Shown in pieces: positions 8,128-17,124 of a stretch of 64,000 nucleotides of DNA. The stretch lies in assembly GCA_035506575.1 (NCBI GenBank), contig DATJPD010000219.1, positions 1 to 64,000 on the forward strand, written 5' to 3'. The notes under the pieces are model-generated. The model ran no database searches. It had not been told where the DNA came from and saw only the letters and a list, made by a program, of their open reading frames with translations. The DNA is from DATJPD01 sp035506575. Its GTDB lineage: Bacteria > Pseudomonadota > Alphaproteobacteria > CACIAM-22H2. Position 1 is the stretch's first letter. The number at the start of each line of letters is the position of its first letter. Made by a program: the position numbers and the translations under genes.

Positions 8128-8877
8128 ATGGATATTCGTGGCAGGGCCGCGCTGGTGACCGGTGCCAACCGGGGGCTCGGGCGCGTGTTCGCCCAGGCGC
8201 TGCTCGCGGCCGGGGCAAGCCGGGTCTATGCCGGCGCGCGCGATCCGTCGAGCATCGACGATCCGCACCTGATGCCGGTCCGCCTCGACGTCACCTCGGC
8301 GCGCGACATCGCCGTGGCGGCCGAATCCTGCGCCGATGTCGAGATCCTGATCAACAACGCGGGCGCCATGTTCGCCACACCGGTCCTCGCGCCCAACTCG
8401 GACGACGTCCTCCGCCGCGAAATGGAGGTGAACGTGTTCGGCACGCTCGCGATGGCCAAGGCATTTGCGCCGGTGCTCGCGCGCAATGGCGGCGGGGCCC
8501 TCGTCAACATGCTCTCGGTCGTGAGCTGGTACGTCTACCCGTTCAACGGGACGTACGGCGCCACCAAGCACGCAGCCCTCGCCATCACCGACGGGCTGCG
8601 CATCCAGCTCAGGGCCCAGGGAACCCGCGTGATCGCGGTCTATGCGGGCCTGATCGATACGGAGATGGGGGCGGCCCTGTCGAGCGGCCCGAAGACCTCG
8701 CCGCAACAGGTCGTGGCGAAGACGATCGAGGGGATACGCACGGGCCAGGAGCACGTCATCGCAGACGACAGTGCCGCGAGCCTGTGGCAGGCCACGCGCC
8801 AGGACCTGATCAAGAAGCACGCGGACATGCAGGCGCGATGGGACCAGCACATGACCGCCGCACGTACCCAGGGCTGA
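8128..8877 (+). CDS. Short-chain dehydrogenase/reductase
   Basis: A 249-residue classical SDR with a Rossmann fold. The NAD(P)-binding motif is TGANRGLG near residue 11, the NNAG motif is in ILINNAGAMF, and the catalytic Tyr and Lys are in YGATKHA, with Ser in NMLSVVSW. The substrate cannot be told from sequence. The ATG at 8128 is chosen because GGAGG lies 10 bases upstream and the Rossmann fold begins directly after it. The frame is open further upstream only through the hairpin repeat. Confidence 0.88.
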   Translation: MDIRGRAALVTGANRGLGRVFAQALLAAGASRVYAGARDPSSIDDPHLMPVRLDVTSARDIAVAAESCADVEILINNAGAMFATPVLAPNSDDVLRREMEVNVFGTLAMAKAFAPVLARNGGGALVNMLSVVSWYVYPFNGTYGATKHAALAITDGLRIQLRAQGTRVIAVYAGLIDTEMGAALSSGPKTSPQQVVAKTIEGIRTGQEHVIADDSAASLWQATRQDLIKKHADMQARWDQHMTAARTQG

Positions 8878-8880
8878 GGG

Positions 8881-9030
8881 TTATCGCCGACGCGGCTTCC
8901 GCGCCGGGTCCTTGTGCGGGCAGACGCCGCCGTTGCGGTGGCGGCCGGTATTGCAGTTCGTGCACAGGACCTGAAATCCCGGCGGATAGCGGTTTTTCCT
9001 GAGCCAGTGAAGGACGTTGGTGGACGATCC
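8881..9030 (-). pseudogene. C-terminal remnant of an HNH-type zinc-finger protein
   Basis: On the - strand the translation includes LRKNRYPPGFQVLCTNCN followed by GRHRNGGVCPHK and a basic tail ending in TAA. This matches the C-terminal half of small HNH-endonuclease-like proteins (YPPGFQVLCxNCN ... CPH with paired cysteines). No N-terminal half and no convincing start or ribosome site precede it. It is best read as a decayed fragment rather than a 67-residue gene. Confidence 0.5.
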
Positions 9031-9217
9031 CACCTCGCGACGGTGGCGTCCGCCGTGGTCGGCTCGCCGCGAACGGCCACGCACGGCTGTGATAAAGGGA
9101 CGAGAAACTTAGGTTTCGCTAACCAAACCGTCCGATGAGTTCGTGACATTAATTCGCAGCTTCTTAAGGATGCGCGCCTAATCTCCGCGCCGACAAAAAA
9201 GACGGAGACCCGGCCGG
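9031..9217. other. Upstream region of the MFS gene
   Basis: This is the remainder of the 340-base gap before the transporter. It is relatively AT-rich from 9100 to 9200, as expected for a promoter region. No clear -35/-10 pair or operator was identified. A GGAG element sits about 11 bases before the ATG at 9218. Confidence 0.4.
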
Positions 9218-10630
9218 ATGACGAAGATCCCATCAACGAGCTCGCCAGCGACGCTCGCGACCACGGCAGCCACATTGCCCGACGAGATGCCATTGCGCCT
9301 GTTCCCGGGTGGCCGCTGGACCATAGCGGCGGCGAGTTGCCTTGTTCAGCTGTCGCTGGGCACGGTCTACGCCGCGAGCGTGCTGCTGGGCGCCGTCATG
9401 CACGAATATTCCGTCTCGAACACCGCCGCGACGCTGGCTTTCACCATCAGTATCGTCGCCCTCGGCATCACCGCCGGATTTGGTGGCGCCTTTCAGCGCC
9501 GGTTCGGGCCGCGTGTTACGGCGACGGCCAGCGGCATCCTTTATGGCGGCGGCCTGTGCCTGGCCGGGGTTGCGCCGAACCTCTTGGTCTTTTATCTCGG
9601 GTTCGGCGTTATCGCGGGCATTGGCCTGGGGCTCGGCTACATCGTGCCGGTCGCCATGCTGCTGCGCTGGTTTCCGGACAAGCGCGGACTGATCAGCGGG
9701 CTTGCCGTCGCGGGCTTTGGCGGGGGGGCCATGGTGGCGAGCCCTGTCGCCACCCAGCTTCTCGCGACGGCCGGCTTGCATCAAACGCTGGTCGTCTTGG
9801 GTGTCGCCTATCTGCTGGTCATCGTGGCGGCGGCGCAATTGTTCCGCGCGGCTCCCGAGGGCTATGCCCCGGCGGGCTGTGCGCCGCTGGTTGCACAGGT
9901 GGCGAAGCATGATCGTCGTGAGAAGACCTTGTCGCAGGCGCTCAGGTCGTCGAGCTGGTACCTGCTGTGGCTGATTCTGGCGCTGAACGTCACGGCCGGC
10001 ACGGCCCTCGTCTGCGTCGCGGCTCCCCTGGCGCAGTCGTTCTGCGGCGTCGACGCTGCGACGGCAGCGCTCGTCGTCGGCGCGATCTCGGCCGCCAACG
10101 GGTTCGGCCGCCCGTTCTGGGGCTGGGCCTCGGACAAGATCGGCCGGCCCGTCACCTTCCTCGCGCTCTTTGCGCTCCAGTTCGTCGCGTTCCGCGCCCT
10201 GGGTCAGGTCACGGATTTTGCGATGCTGCTTGCGTTGGCGGCGATCATCGGCATGTGTTTGGGGGCTGGCTTCGCGACGATGCCGGCCTTCACCGCCGAC
10301 AATTTCGGCAGCAAGCATGCCGGCGCGATCTACGGAGCCATGTTGACGGCGTGGAGCGCCGGAGCGGTGCTGGGGCCGCTCATCATCACCAGCGTCGATT
10401 ACCGGACGGCGGCGATCGATATTTCGTGGTTGATGCTGGCGAGCTTGGTCCTGCCGGTGCTCGCAGCGCGGCGTCGATGGCTCCATGACAGGAGCATGAA
10501 GTTGGCCCGCGCGTTCGAGAGCCTCCGCGCCGCCACCCTGCAGGCGTTACCGATGCTTGTTGCGCCAGACCGCGGCATGCTCCAACCGAAGGAGGCGATC
10601 TCACGCAACGTGTCCACGAGAGAGGTCTAG
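9218..10630 (+). CDS. MFS transporter, OFA (oxalate/formate antiporter-like) family
   Basis: A 470-residue 12-helix major facilitator. After about 25 soluble residues come helix 1 and the family blocks LGLGYIVPVAMLLRWFPDKR and GLISGLAVAGFGGGAMVASP, which are typical of OFA-family carriers (oxalate:formate exchanger and relatives). The second half carries a GWASDKIGRP loop between helices 8 and 9. The substrate is probably a small mono- or dicarboxylate. It is not co-directional with a close neighbour, so context does not refine this. The C-terminal ~40 residues are soluble and variable. Confidence 0.85.
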   Translation: MTKIPSTSSPATLATTAATLPDEMPLRLFPGGRWTIAAASCLVQLSLGTVYAASVLLGAVMHEYSVSNTAATLAFTISIVALGITAGFGGAFQRRFGPRVTATASGILYGGGLCLAGVAPNLLVFYLGFGVIAGIGLGLGYIVPVAMLLRWFPDKRGLISGLAVAGFGGGAMVASPVATQLLATAGLHQTLVVLGVAYLLVIVAAAQLFRAAPEGYAPAGCAPLVAQVAKHDRREKTLSQALRSSSWYLLWLILALNVTAGTALVCVAAPLAQSFCGVDAATAALVVGAISAANGFGRPFWGWASDKIGRPVTFLALFALQFVAFRALGQVTDFAMLLALAAIIGMCLGAGFATMPAFTADNFGSKHAGAIYGAMLTAWSAGAVLGPLIITSVDYRTAAIDISWLMLASLVLPVLAARRRWLHDRSMKLARAFESLRAATLQALPMLVAPDRGMLQPKEAISRNVSTREV

Positions 10631-10875
10631 TTCGCCGCGACACGGGGTGGCCCGCTGCCTGTCGGCGCCGCCCAAGACTCGGCCCGCTGCGGTCCGAATG
10701 GGTCGGGTGAGATGATCCGCGACAACGCGCGAGGCCCCTACGCGCGTCGACCAGGTTTGTGACAGGACACCCGGCCTTGCGCTCAAAATCGATTGCCCGC
10801 GAGGGCGTGTTGCGTCAAGTTCGGCCGGGGGATCAATCTCATTCCGGTCATCGGGCTGCGGACCTAACTTAACGC

Positions 10876-12174
10876 GTGAATCATCCGGTCATCATAGCCG
10901 GCGGCGGCATCGGCGGGCTTGCAGCCGCCCTGACGCTCCATCAGATCGGCGTGCCCTGTATCGTTCTCGAAGCGGTGCGGGAGATGCGGCCGCTCGGCGT
11001 CGGCATCAATATGCAACCCAATGCCGTGCGCGAGCTCTACGACATCGGCATCACCGCGCAAGACCTCGACCGCGTGGGCCTGCCGGCACAGGAATGGGCG
11101 CTGGTCGGGCTCAATGGCAACGATGTCTATTCCGAGCCGAGGGGAACCCTGGCCGGCTACAAATGGCCGCAATACGCGGTCCATCGCGGCCGCTTTCACA
11201 TGCTGCTCTTCGACAAGACGGTGGAGCGGCTCGGTGCCGGGGCGGTCAGGCTGGGCTGCCGGGTGACCGGCTACCGGAAAAAGCCCAACGGCGGCGTGAC
11301 CGCGTTGATCGAACATGCCAACGGTTCGGCCTCGGACATCGACGGCGCTCTCCTCATCGGCTGCGACGGCATCAACTCCGCCGTCCGGGCGCAGATGCAT
11401 CCGGATCAGCCGCCGATCCACTGGGGCGGCGCTGTCATGTGGCGCGGCACAACCTGGGGAAAGCCCATCCGCAGCGGATCGTCGTTCGTCGGCCTTGGCA
11501 CGCATCGCCAGCGCGTCGTCTTCTATCCGATCTCCCATCCCGACCCGCAGACCGGCCTGTCGATGATCAACTGGATCGCCGAGGTCACGATGGACAACAG
11601 CGAGGGGTGGAAGCAGACCGGCTGGTTCCGGCAGGTGAGTGCGTCCGACTTCGCCCATCATTTCGACAAATGGGTCTGGGATTGGCTCGATGTCCCCGCC
11701 TTGATTTCGCAGGCGGACAGCATCTTTGAAAATCCCATGATCGACCGCGATCCGGTTCATACCTGGCAGGACGGACCCGTGCTGCTGCTGGGCGACGCCG
11801 CACACGCCATGTATCCGACCGGCTCGAACGGCGGAAGCCAGGCCATCGTCGATGCCCGAATGCTGGGGCGCAGCTTCATCGAGCATGGGGTCACGCCGGA
11901 GGCGCTCGCCGCCTATGACGCGAAGCTGTGCGGTCCGATCTCACAGCTCATCCTGCGCAATCGTGGCGCCGGGCCGTTCGGTCTTCTCAACATCGTGGAC
12001 GAACGATGCGGCGGTACGTTCGACAATATCGAAGACGTCATCCCGTCCCACGAGCGCGCAGAGTTCATGGCGGCCTACAAGGCCGCCGCCGGCTTCGCGA
12101 TCGAGACTCTCAATAAAGCACCGCCGACCATTCCGGCTGGAGCGCACGTGCGCATTGCGGCACAGGCCGTCTGA
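10876..12174 (+). CDS. FAD-dependent aromatic monooxygenase (PhzS/salicylate hydroxylase-like)
   Basis: A 432-residue group A flavoprotein hydroxylase. The dinucleotide-binding motif GGGIGGLAAALTL starts at residue 9, the middle DG motif appears as LLIGCDGINSAVR, and the second FAD motif is LLLGDAAHAMYPTGSNGG. Proteins of this architecture hydroxylate aromatic or heteroaromatic substrates using NAD(P)H and O2. The overall sequence resembles the PhzS-like branch. The start is GTG with no clear ribosome site. The 245 bases upstream (10631-10875) hold no recognisable gene. Confidence 0.85.
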   Translation: MNHPVIIAGGGIGGLAAALTLHQIGVPCIVLEAVREMRPLGVGINMQPNAVRELYDIGITAQDLDRVGLPAQEWALVGLNGNDVYSEPRGTLAGYKWPQYAVHRGRFHMLLFDKTVERLGAGAVRLGCRVTGYRKKPNGGVTALIEHANGSASDIDGALLIGCDGINSAVRAQMHPDQPPIHWGGAVMWRGTTWGKPIRSGSSFVGLGTHRQRVVFYPISHPDPQTGLSMINWIAEVTMDNSEGWKQTGWFRQVSASDFAHHFDKWVWDWLDVPALISQADSIFENPMIDRDPVHTWQDGPVLLLGDAAHAMYPTGSNGGSQAIVDARMLGRSFIEHGVTPEALAAYDAKLCGPISQLILRNRGAGPFGLLNIVDERCGGTFDNIEDVIPSHERAEFMAAYKAAAGFAIETLNKAPPTIPAGAHVRIAAQAV

Positions 12175-12198
12175 GTTTTAAAGCCACCGGCTCGCCCA

Positions 12199-12885
12199 TC
12201 ACGGCCCGCCGCCGAGGTCGTGGGCCATCACGAGGCGCAACGGCCCGCCGTTCTGGCGGCAGCCGGCGGCGAACTCGCCCTCGGTCAGGCCCGCCCATTC
12301 GCCGCGAACGGCAAGGCACCCGTTCGACAGGCGCACCGGCACGCAGACCGCTTTCACGCAGCGCCACTCCGGGCCGCCGCACAGCCGCAGCACGCGCAGA
12401 AACACCGTCGCCGAGGCGACGTCGCCGTTGAAGAAGCCGTGGCCGTGGATCGCCTGCCAGGCGTGCCGGCTGTCGCCGATGAATGTCGGCCGCAGCGACT
12501 TGCCGGCGATCTCATCGGCGGTGATGCCGTTCGCGGCCGCGTAGGCGCGGGATGCCGCGATGACGACGTCCTCGGAGCTGGACAGCACGACTTCGCCGAT
12601 GGCGGCGGCGATGGCGTGCTTCAGCAGCGCGTCGTCGCCGGTCGTGGCCCGCAAGAGGTCGCGCAGACGCTGGCGGCCGCGGAGATGGGGGACGCTTTGC
12701 CCGCGCTCCCAGCGCGACACCGTCGCTTGATCGACCTCGAGGAGCTGCGCCAGGGCCAGCTGCTTGAGGCCGCGGAAACGCCGGAACCAGATCAGCCGGT
12801 TCGCCCATTCGCGGGCGGACGCCGCCCCGGTCGTGTGGTCGTCGTGGATCGCGGCAACAGCGCCGCGTGCTCGTCCTGCGGACAT
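12199..12885 (-). CDS. XRE-family transcriptional regulator with C-terminal sensor-like domain
   Basis: A 228-residue protein. A Cro/C1-type helix-turn-helix lies at about residues 30-85 (LKQLALAQLLEVDQATVSRWERG is the recognition region, quoted in part). The C-terminal half (from about residue 110) contains a PAS-like sequence ending GEWAGLTEGEF. The ATG has GGGAGAG seven bases upstream. It converges with the FAD monooxygenase gene, whose stop is 24 bases away. Target genes are unknown; the DoxX gene downstream on the same strand is one candidate. Confidence 0.75.
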   Translation of the reverse strand: MSAGRARGAVAAIHDDHTTGAASAREWANRLIWFRRFRGLKQLALAQLLEVDQATVSRWERGQSVPHLRGRQRLRDLLRATTGDDALLKHAIAAAIGEVVLSSSEDVVIAASRAYAAANGITADEIAGKSLRPTFIGDSRHAWQAIHGHGFFNGDVASATVFLRVLRLCGGPEWRCVKAVCVPVRLSNGCLAVRGEWAGLTEGEFAAGCRQNGGPLRLVMAHDLGGGP

Positions 12886-12969
12886 TGCAGATCTCTCCCG
12901 TCCTTCAACTCAGGGCAGGCCGTGACGAATGAGGAAATGAGGGCCCGGTCTCGCCGGGTCCGGGGTGGC

Positions 12970-13467
12970 CTAGGCGACCACCATCGCGGGCCGCGCCCGC
13001 GGCCTGGCCAGACGGGCGTCGAGCGACCACGCGCCGGAGCCTTCGATCAGCAGGTAGAGCGCCCCCAGGAACATGCATAGATCGGCGCGCGCTTCGTGCA
13101 GCATGCTCCAGAAGCCGTAGCGCGACATCTTCGCCACGTGGAAGATCCAGACATCGTGGCCGAGCCACATCGGCACCTTGGTGGACACGATCGCCACGAC
13201 CATGATGACCAGGAGCGGGACCGCCGCGAGGCGCGTGAAGAGGCCGGCGATGATCAAGGCGCCGCAGATCGTCTCCACCACGCCGACGAAGGGGCCCATC
13301 AGCTCGGGATAGGGAATGCCGATGGCGGCGAAGCGCCCGGCCCCGAGGGCCTCCGGGAACGCCAGCTTCTGGATGCCTTCGGGGAAGAACACCACCAGCC
13401 CCACGAGGAGGCGCACCAGGATCGTCCAGCCGGAAGCCCGGCTCCGCAGAATCGTCGTCCACGTCAT
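12970..13467 (-). CDS. DoxX-family membrane protein
   Basis: A 165-residue integral membrane protein with four hydrophobic helices and the DoxX-family layout: RLLVGLVVFFPEGIQKL near the N-terminus, then FVGVVETICGALIIAGLFTR and a C-terminal helix FLGALYLLIEG. DoxX proteins are small quinone-linked or redox-associated membrane proteins of poorly defined function. The ATG at 13467 is chosen because hydrophobic homology begins there, although the frame is open upstream. Confidence 0.8.
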   Translation of the reverse strand: MTWTTILRSRASGWTILVRLLVGLVVFFPEGIQKLAFPEALGAGRFAAIGIPYPELMGPFVGVVETICGALIIAGLFTRLAAVPLLVIMVVAIVSTKVPMWLGHDVWIFHVAKMSRYGFWSMLHEARADLCMFLGALYLLIEGSGAWSLDARLARPRARPAMVVA

Positions 13468-13553
13468 CGCCGCACACCTTTGAGTTGCGCAAGGTCGCAC
13501 GACCCTAATCAGGTTCGTCCCCGGTGTGTAGCCTCGCAATGGCCGCGGACACG

Positions 13554-13578
13554 AAAATCAAGCGGGCCTGAAGCCCGC
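13554..13578 (-). terminator. Terminator downstream of the HxlR-type gene
   Basis: Read on the - strand, GCGGGC-TTCAG-GCCCGC (13578-13562) is followed by TTGATTTTC. This is a short stem and T-rich tail about 60 bases past the regulator stop and before the DoxX start. Confidence 0.5.
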
Positions 13579-13639
13579 CTCAAGGTGCCGTCAGGATTTG
13601 TCTCGCCGCTGTCCGCAAACGTGCCGCCGGGCGCCTCAC

Positions 13640-14347
13640 TTAGGCGGATCCGCGCCGCTTCTCCTTGGCGAACGGGCTGAGCCCGAGCCATTGCTGCATC
13701 GAGCGGGCGATGCCCTTGTGGCCGGACACGTCGATGCGGCCGGCGGTGATCTCCGCGCTCAAGGTCGAATGCCCCATCCAGATGGCCGTCATGCTGCGCA
13801 GCGACCCCTGGACGTAGAGGTCGACCTCGTAGCCCGGATCCGACCGGCACAAATCGACGCCCGCGTCGTCGACGACCAGCCACCACGCGCGGTGGCTGGG
13901 CCGCACCTCCGGGTACAGGAACTTCACCGTGCAGCGGCGGTCGGGCAGCGGCGCCGGCACGAGGTTGCGGCGCATGTCCCACATGAGCAGCGATGCATCG
14001 AGGTTCTTGAGCGACAGCGAGGACTCGAACCACCGCTGCCCCCATCTACCGAGCGATTCGACGACGCCGCGCAGCTCTTCGCCGGCCTCGGTGAGCCTGT
14101 ATTCGGCTACACCCGGGCCGGCGCGCTTCACCGCGATCACGCCCGCATGTTCCAGCTCCTTGAGGCGCCGCGACAACAGGGTCGGCGACATGCGGGGCAC
14201 GCCGCGCCTGAGGTCGTTGAACCGGGTGCTGCCGGCCAGGAGCTCGCGCAAGACCAGCGCCGTCCAGCGCGAGCAGACGATTTCGGCCGCCATCGCGACG
14301 GGGCAGAACTGGCCATAGATGCTGCTCGGGGTGCTGCGGGCGCTCAT
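13640..14347 (-). CDS. HxlR-family transcriptional regulator with C-terminal extension
   Basis: A 235-residue protein. Residues about 8-105 form an HxlR winged helix (YGQFCPVAMAAEIVCSRWT, FNDLRRGVPRMSPTLLSRRL, VEYRLTEAGEEL-like wing). HxlR proteins are normally ~110-120 residues. The extra ~120 residues here resemble an SCP2-like lipid-binding or sensor domain found in a subset of the family. It is divergent from the DUF4242 gene across a 217-base gap and may control it. The ATG at 14347 starts directly before the conserved domain. Confidence 0.85.
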   Translation of the reverse strand: MSARSTPSSIYGQFCPVAMAAEIVCSRWTALVLRELLAGSTRFNDLRRGVPRMSPTLLSRRLKELEHAGVIAVKRAGPGVAEYRLTEAGEELRGVVESLGRWGQRWFESSLSLKNLDASLLMWDMRRNLVPAPLPDRRCTVKFLYPEVRPSHRAWWLVVDDAGVDLCRSDPGYEVDLYVQGSLRSMTAIWMGHSTLSAEITAGRIDVSGHKGIARSMQQWLGLSPFAKEKRRGSA

Positions 14348-14564
14348 GTCGGTGTCTCCGGTGGACTGTGGCGCGCGGGCCGGGCCCGGCACAAGTCCAG
14401 ATAATGTACCGGACCTTTCGGGCGCGGACGCGGAATCGCGCGGCTAGACGCGGCAGCGCGGCAGCATCCCGTACACTTCCTGGACTGGCCGGCCCGGCCC
14501 CGGCGCGGCCACACTCCCACGCATTCACGAGGGCGGTTCCTCGTGGCACCACACGGAGAAAGAC

Positions 14565-14840
14565 ATGAAGCGTTATGTGATCGAGCGGGACATCCCGGGC
14601 GTCGGCAGCCTGAACGGGCAACAGCTCAAGGACGCGGCCGAAACGTCCAACGGAGCCCTGGCAAAGCTCGCCGGCAAGGCCCAGTGGCTGCACTCGTACC
14701 TGGCGGACGACAAGACGTTCTGCGTCTACCTGGCCGAGAGCGAAGCCGCCGTGCGCGAGCACGCGCGGCTGAGCGGATTTCCGGCGACCAGGATCAGCGA
14801 GGTCCGCACCGTGATCGACCCGGTGACCGGCGCGGCCTGA
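14565..14840 (+). CDS. DUF4242 (SCO4226-like) small protein
   Basis: A 91-residue protein matching the DUF4242 family along its length: YVIERDIPGVGSL at the N-terminus, QWLHSYLADDKTFCVYLAES in the middle and HARLSGFPATRISEVRTVIDP at the end. A Streptomyces member binds nickel; the family's physiological role is unclear. It is divergently placed from an HxlR-type regulator and is followed by a strong hairpin. Confidence 0.85.
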   Translation: MKRYVIERDIPGVGSLNGQQLKDAAETSNGALAKLAGKAQWLHSYLADDKTFCVYLAESEAAVREHARLSGFPATRISEVRTVIDPVTGAA

Positions 14841-14848
14841 GCGCCGGG

Positions 14849-14881
14849 GGCCGCCGCGCAGGGTTCGCCCGCGCGGCGGCC
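14849..14881. terminator. Bidirectional hairpin with TTCG loop
   Basis: GGCCGCCGCGC (14849-14859) pairs perfectly with GCGCGGCGGCC (14871-14881). Inside, GGG-TTCG-CCC extends the stem past a single bulged A. It lies between the convergent DUF4242 gene and the - strand gene at 14905. It probably terminates both, although no T-run is present. Confidence 0.65.
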
Positions 14882-14904
14882 GTCCGTCGGCCGCTTCTCG
14901 CCAG

Positions 14905-15258
14905 CTATGCTTTGAACATCGCAGGGAGAGCACAGAGACGGTAGACGCCTCCGCTCAATGGGAGCGTACTGGGCCGGTCCTCACCCAGGACGTCGTCGAG
15001 TTCGCTTGCAATGTAATCCAGGCCGTCCAGAAGCACGTCGAGCACGACGTCCAGGCGGCTGTCGGCATAGGCGCCGCGGGGAACGCCTGGCTTGTAATCC
15101 GGGATCCGGCCGCTGTTCGGATCGATGCGGATGGCCACCACCTGGATTGAGCACGCGCCGACATAGGCCGTTCCGGTCAGAAGGATTGCGGGGTCTTCGG
15201 CCGGCCCGCGCTCCTCGAGCTCGCGCGGCCACCGGCAGTCTGGGCAGGACACAGGCAT
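14905..15258 (-). CDS. Uncharacterised protein with N-terminal CPDC motif
   Basis: A 117-residue protein of unknown function. It begins MPVSCPDCRWP, a possible half zinc ribbon, and has an acidic amphipathic helix (LDVVLDVLLDGLDYIASELDDVL) near residues 70-92. No known family is recognised. The ribosome site AGGAGGTG, 5 bases before the ATG, is excellent, which is the main reason to accept it as real. It lies between the CLC gene upstream on the same strand and the hairpin at 14849. Confidence 0.6.
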   Translation of the reverse strand: MPVSCPDCRWPRELEERGPAEDPAILLTGTAYVGACSIQVVAIRIDPNSGRIPDYKPGVPRGAYADSRLDVVLDVLLDGLDYIASELDDVLGEDRPSTLPLSGGVYRLCALPAMFKA

Positions 15259-15312
15259 TTCGGCACCTCCTCATCCCGGTGCGGCGATTTTTCGCACGTC
15301 GCGCGTGGCGGC

Positions 15313-17124
15313 TCAGCTGTACGTCTTGATGCTCTCCGCGACCGAATCCGCGACATGTTCTTTCGAGATCACGCCGACGACCTGGCTGCCCCGCGGCGAC
15401 GGATCGTGGCCGCTCACCACCACGGCCATGATCGCCTTGGCGCGCCACATGTGGGAGATCACATCGAAGACGATGTCCTCGGCGCGCGCGATAATGAAAT
15501 CGTGCCGCGCGACATCGCCCAGCGTCGCCCCGGTCTGCGCCTGGCCGAGGCCGTGGCGGAGGGCCGCGTTCACGCGCTGGACGCCGACGATCCGATCGTC
15601 CTTGACCACGACCACGTGCTGCAGCTTGCCCGCGAGATCGGGGCGGCGCAGGAACTCATCGAACCGCAGCTCGGCCGGCAGGACCATGACATCGCGATCC
15701 ATGACGTCGCTCGCATGGCGGATCAGGAACATGTTGGCGTGCAGCGCCTTGGGAATGAAGTGGCGGCGGCTGACCAGCTTGGCGGTGTAGATGTTCTCGC
15801 GCGACAGAACGCGGCGGATGCCGATGCTGATCGCGACGGCCACGATCATCGGCATGACCAGGCTGTAGTCGCGCGTCATCTCGAAGATCATAGTGACCGC
15901 GGTCATCGCCGCACCGGTGCCGCCGCCCACCATGGCGGCCATGCCCACGATCGCAAAGCCGGGGATACTGGCCGCGGGCAGCACGTGAAGGGTCTCGACA
16001 AGCCCGCCGAACGCGCCGCCCACGGTGGCGCCCATATAGAGCGAGGGCGAGAAGATGCCGCCGGATGCCCCCGAGCCGAGGCTGACTGAGGTCGCCGCGA
16101 GCTTGCAGACGAAGAGAAGCGCCATCAGCGCGCCCGCTGTCAAACCGCCTTGCAGGATGTCCTGCACGGTCGCGTAACCGACTCCCTCGACATAGTAGTG
16201 ACCGAAGTTGCGCATGAGGACGTACATCAGGACGCCGATGCCGAGCATGCCGACGGCGTGACGCACATAGGGATTGGCGATGTGATCGAATGCGTCCTCG
16301 CATAGATGCAGCCCGCGGATGAAAGCGGTCGCTGCCAGGCCGACCAGGGCGCCGAGCACCCCATAGAGGACGAGCGCCACAGCCGACGACACAGGATCGG
16401 CCACCGGCACGAGGGCGGGCACGTGGAATGCCGGCGCCACGCCGAGGAACAGCCGGCCGATATACGTGGCCGTACCGGTGGCCAACGCGACCGGCAGGAA
16501 CGTGCGCACGCTGACCTCCGGCAGCATCAGCTCGACCGCGAACATCACGCCCCCGATCGGCGTGTTGAACGTGGCGGCGATGCCTGCTCCTGCCCCGGCC
16601 GCGACCAGCGTGATGCGCTGTCCCGGGGTCATCGCGATGATCTGGCCCAAGGTGGACCCCAGCGAGGAGCCGATCTGGATGATCGGTCCCTCGCGGCCGA
16701 CCGCAGCCCCGGTACCGATCGAGAACGCAGACGCGAGAGATTTGATGGCGGCGACGACCGGGCGGATCATCCCTTCCTTGTAGTAGATCGCGTCCATGAC
16801 CTCGGGCACGCCATGGCCGCGCGCCTCCGGCGCGAAATTCTGGACCAGGAAGGTGACGGCGAGACCGCCCAGGACCGGGACCAGGATGACTCCGGCGCCC
16901 CAGAGACTTGGCGGGGTGAAGCGATTGGCGTCGTAGAAGGCCGTGAATTGGCCGAGAAAGAAGACGTTGTGGATGAGTCCGATGAGCAGCCGAAACACCA
17001 CGGCGCCGAACCCGGTCACGACGCCGACGACCACGGCCAGCAGCGACAATCGGAACAACCCGAGGCTTGCGAGCTTTTCGTCGACAGCTGCCGTGGGGGG
17101 CCCGGCGATGGAAGAATCATTCAT
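15313..17124 (-). CDS. CLC-family chloride channel/antiporter with C-terminal CBS domains
   Basis: About 603 residues. The N-terminal CLC core (about residues 20-435) shows the anion-filter motifs GHGVPEVMD (variant of GSGIPE), GREGPIIQIG with the gating glutamate, and GGIFSPSLYMG. The remaining ~160 residues form a CBS pair (HASDVMDRDVMVLPAELRFDEF, and ISHMWRAKAIMAVVVSG). It should move chloride, or exchange Cl- for H+, across the inner membrane under control of nucleotide binding at the CBS pair. The start MNDSSIAG is preferred to upstream in-frame codons. Confidence 0.92.
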   Translation of the reverse strand: MNDSSIAGPPTAAVDEKLASLGLFRLSLLAVVVGVVTGFGAVVFRLLIGLIHNVFFLGQFTAFYDANRFTPPSLWGAGVILVPVLGGLAVTFLVQNFAPEARGHGVPEVMDAIYYKEGMIRPVVAAIKSLASAFSIGTGAAVGREGPIIQIGSSLGSTLGQIIAMTPGQRITLVAAGAGAGIAATFNTPIGGVMFAVELMLPEVSVRTFLPVALATGTATYIGRLFLGVAPAFHVPALVPVADPVSSAVALVLYGVLGALVGLAATAFIRGLHLCEDAFDHIANPYVRHAVGMLGIGVLMYVLMRNFGHYYVEGVGYATVQDILQGGLTAGALMALLFVCKLAATSVSLGSGASGGIFSPSLYMGATVGGAFGGLVETLHVLPAASIPGFAIVGMAAMVGGGTGAAMTAVTMIFEMTRDYSLVMPMIVAVAISIGIRRVLSRENIYTAKLVSRRHFIPKALHANMFLIRHASDVMDRDVMVLPAELRFDEFLRRPDLAGKLQHVVVVKDDRIVGVQRVNAALRHGLGQAQTGATLGDVARHDFIIARAEDIVFDVISHMWRAKAIMAVVVSGHDPSPRGSQVVGVISKEHVADSVAESIKTYS

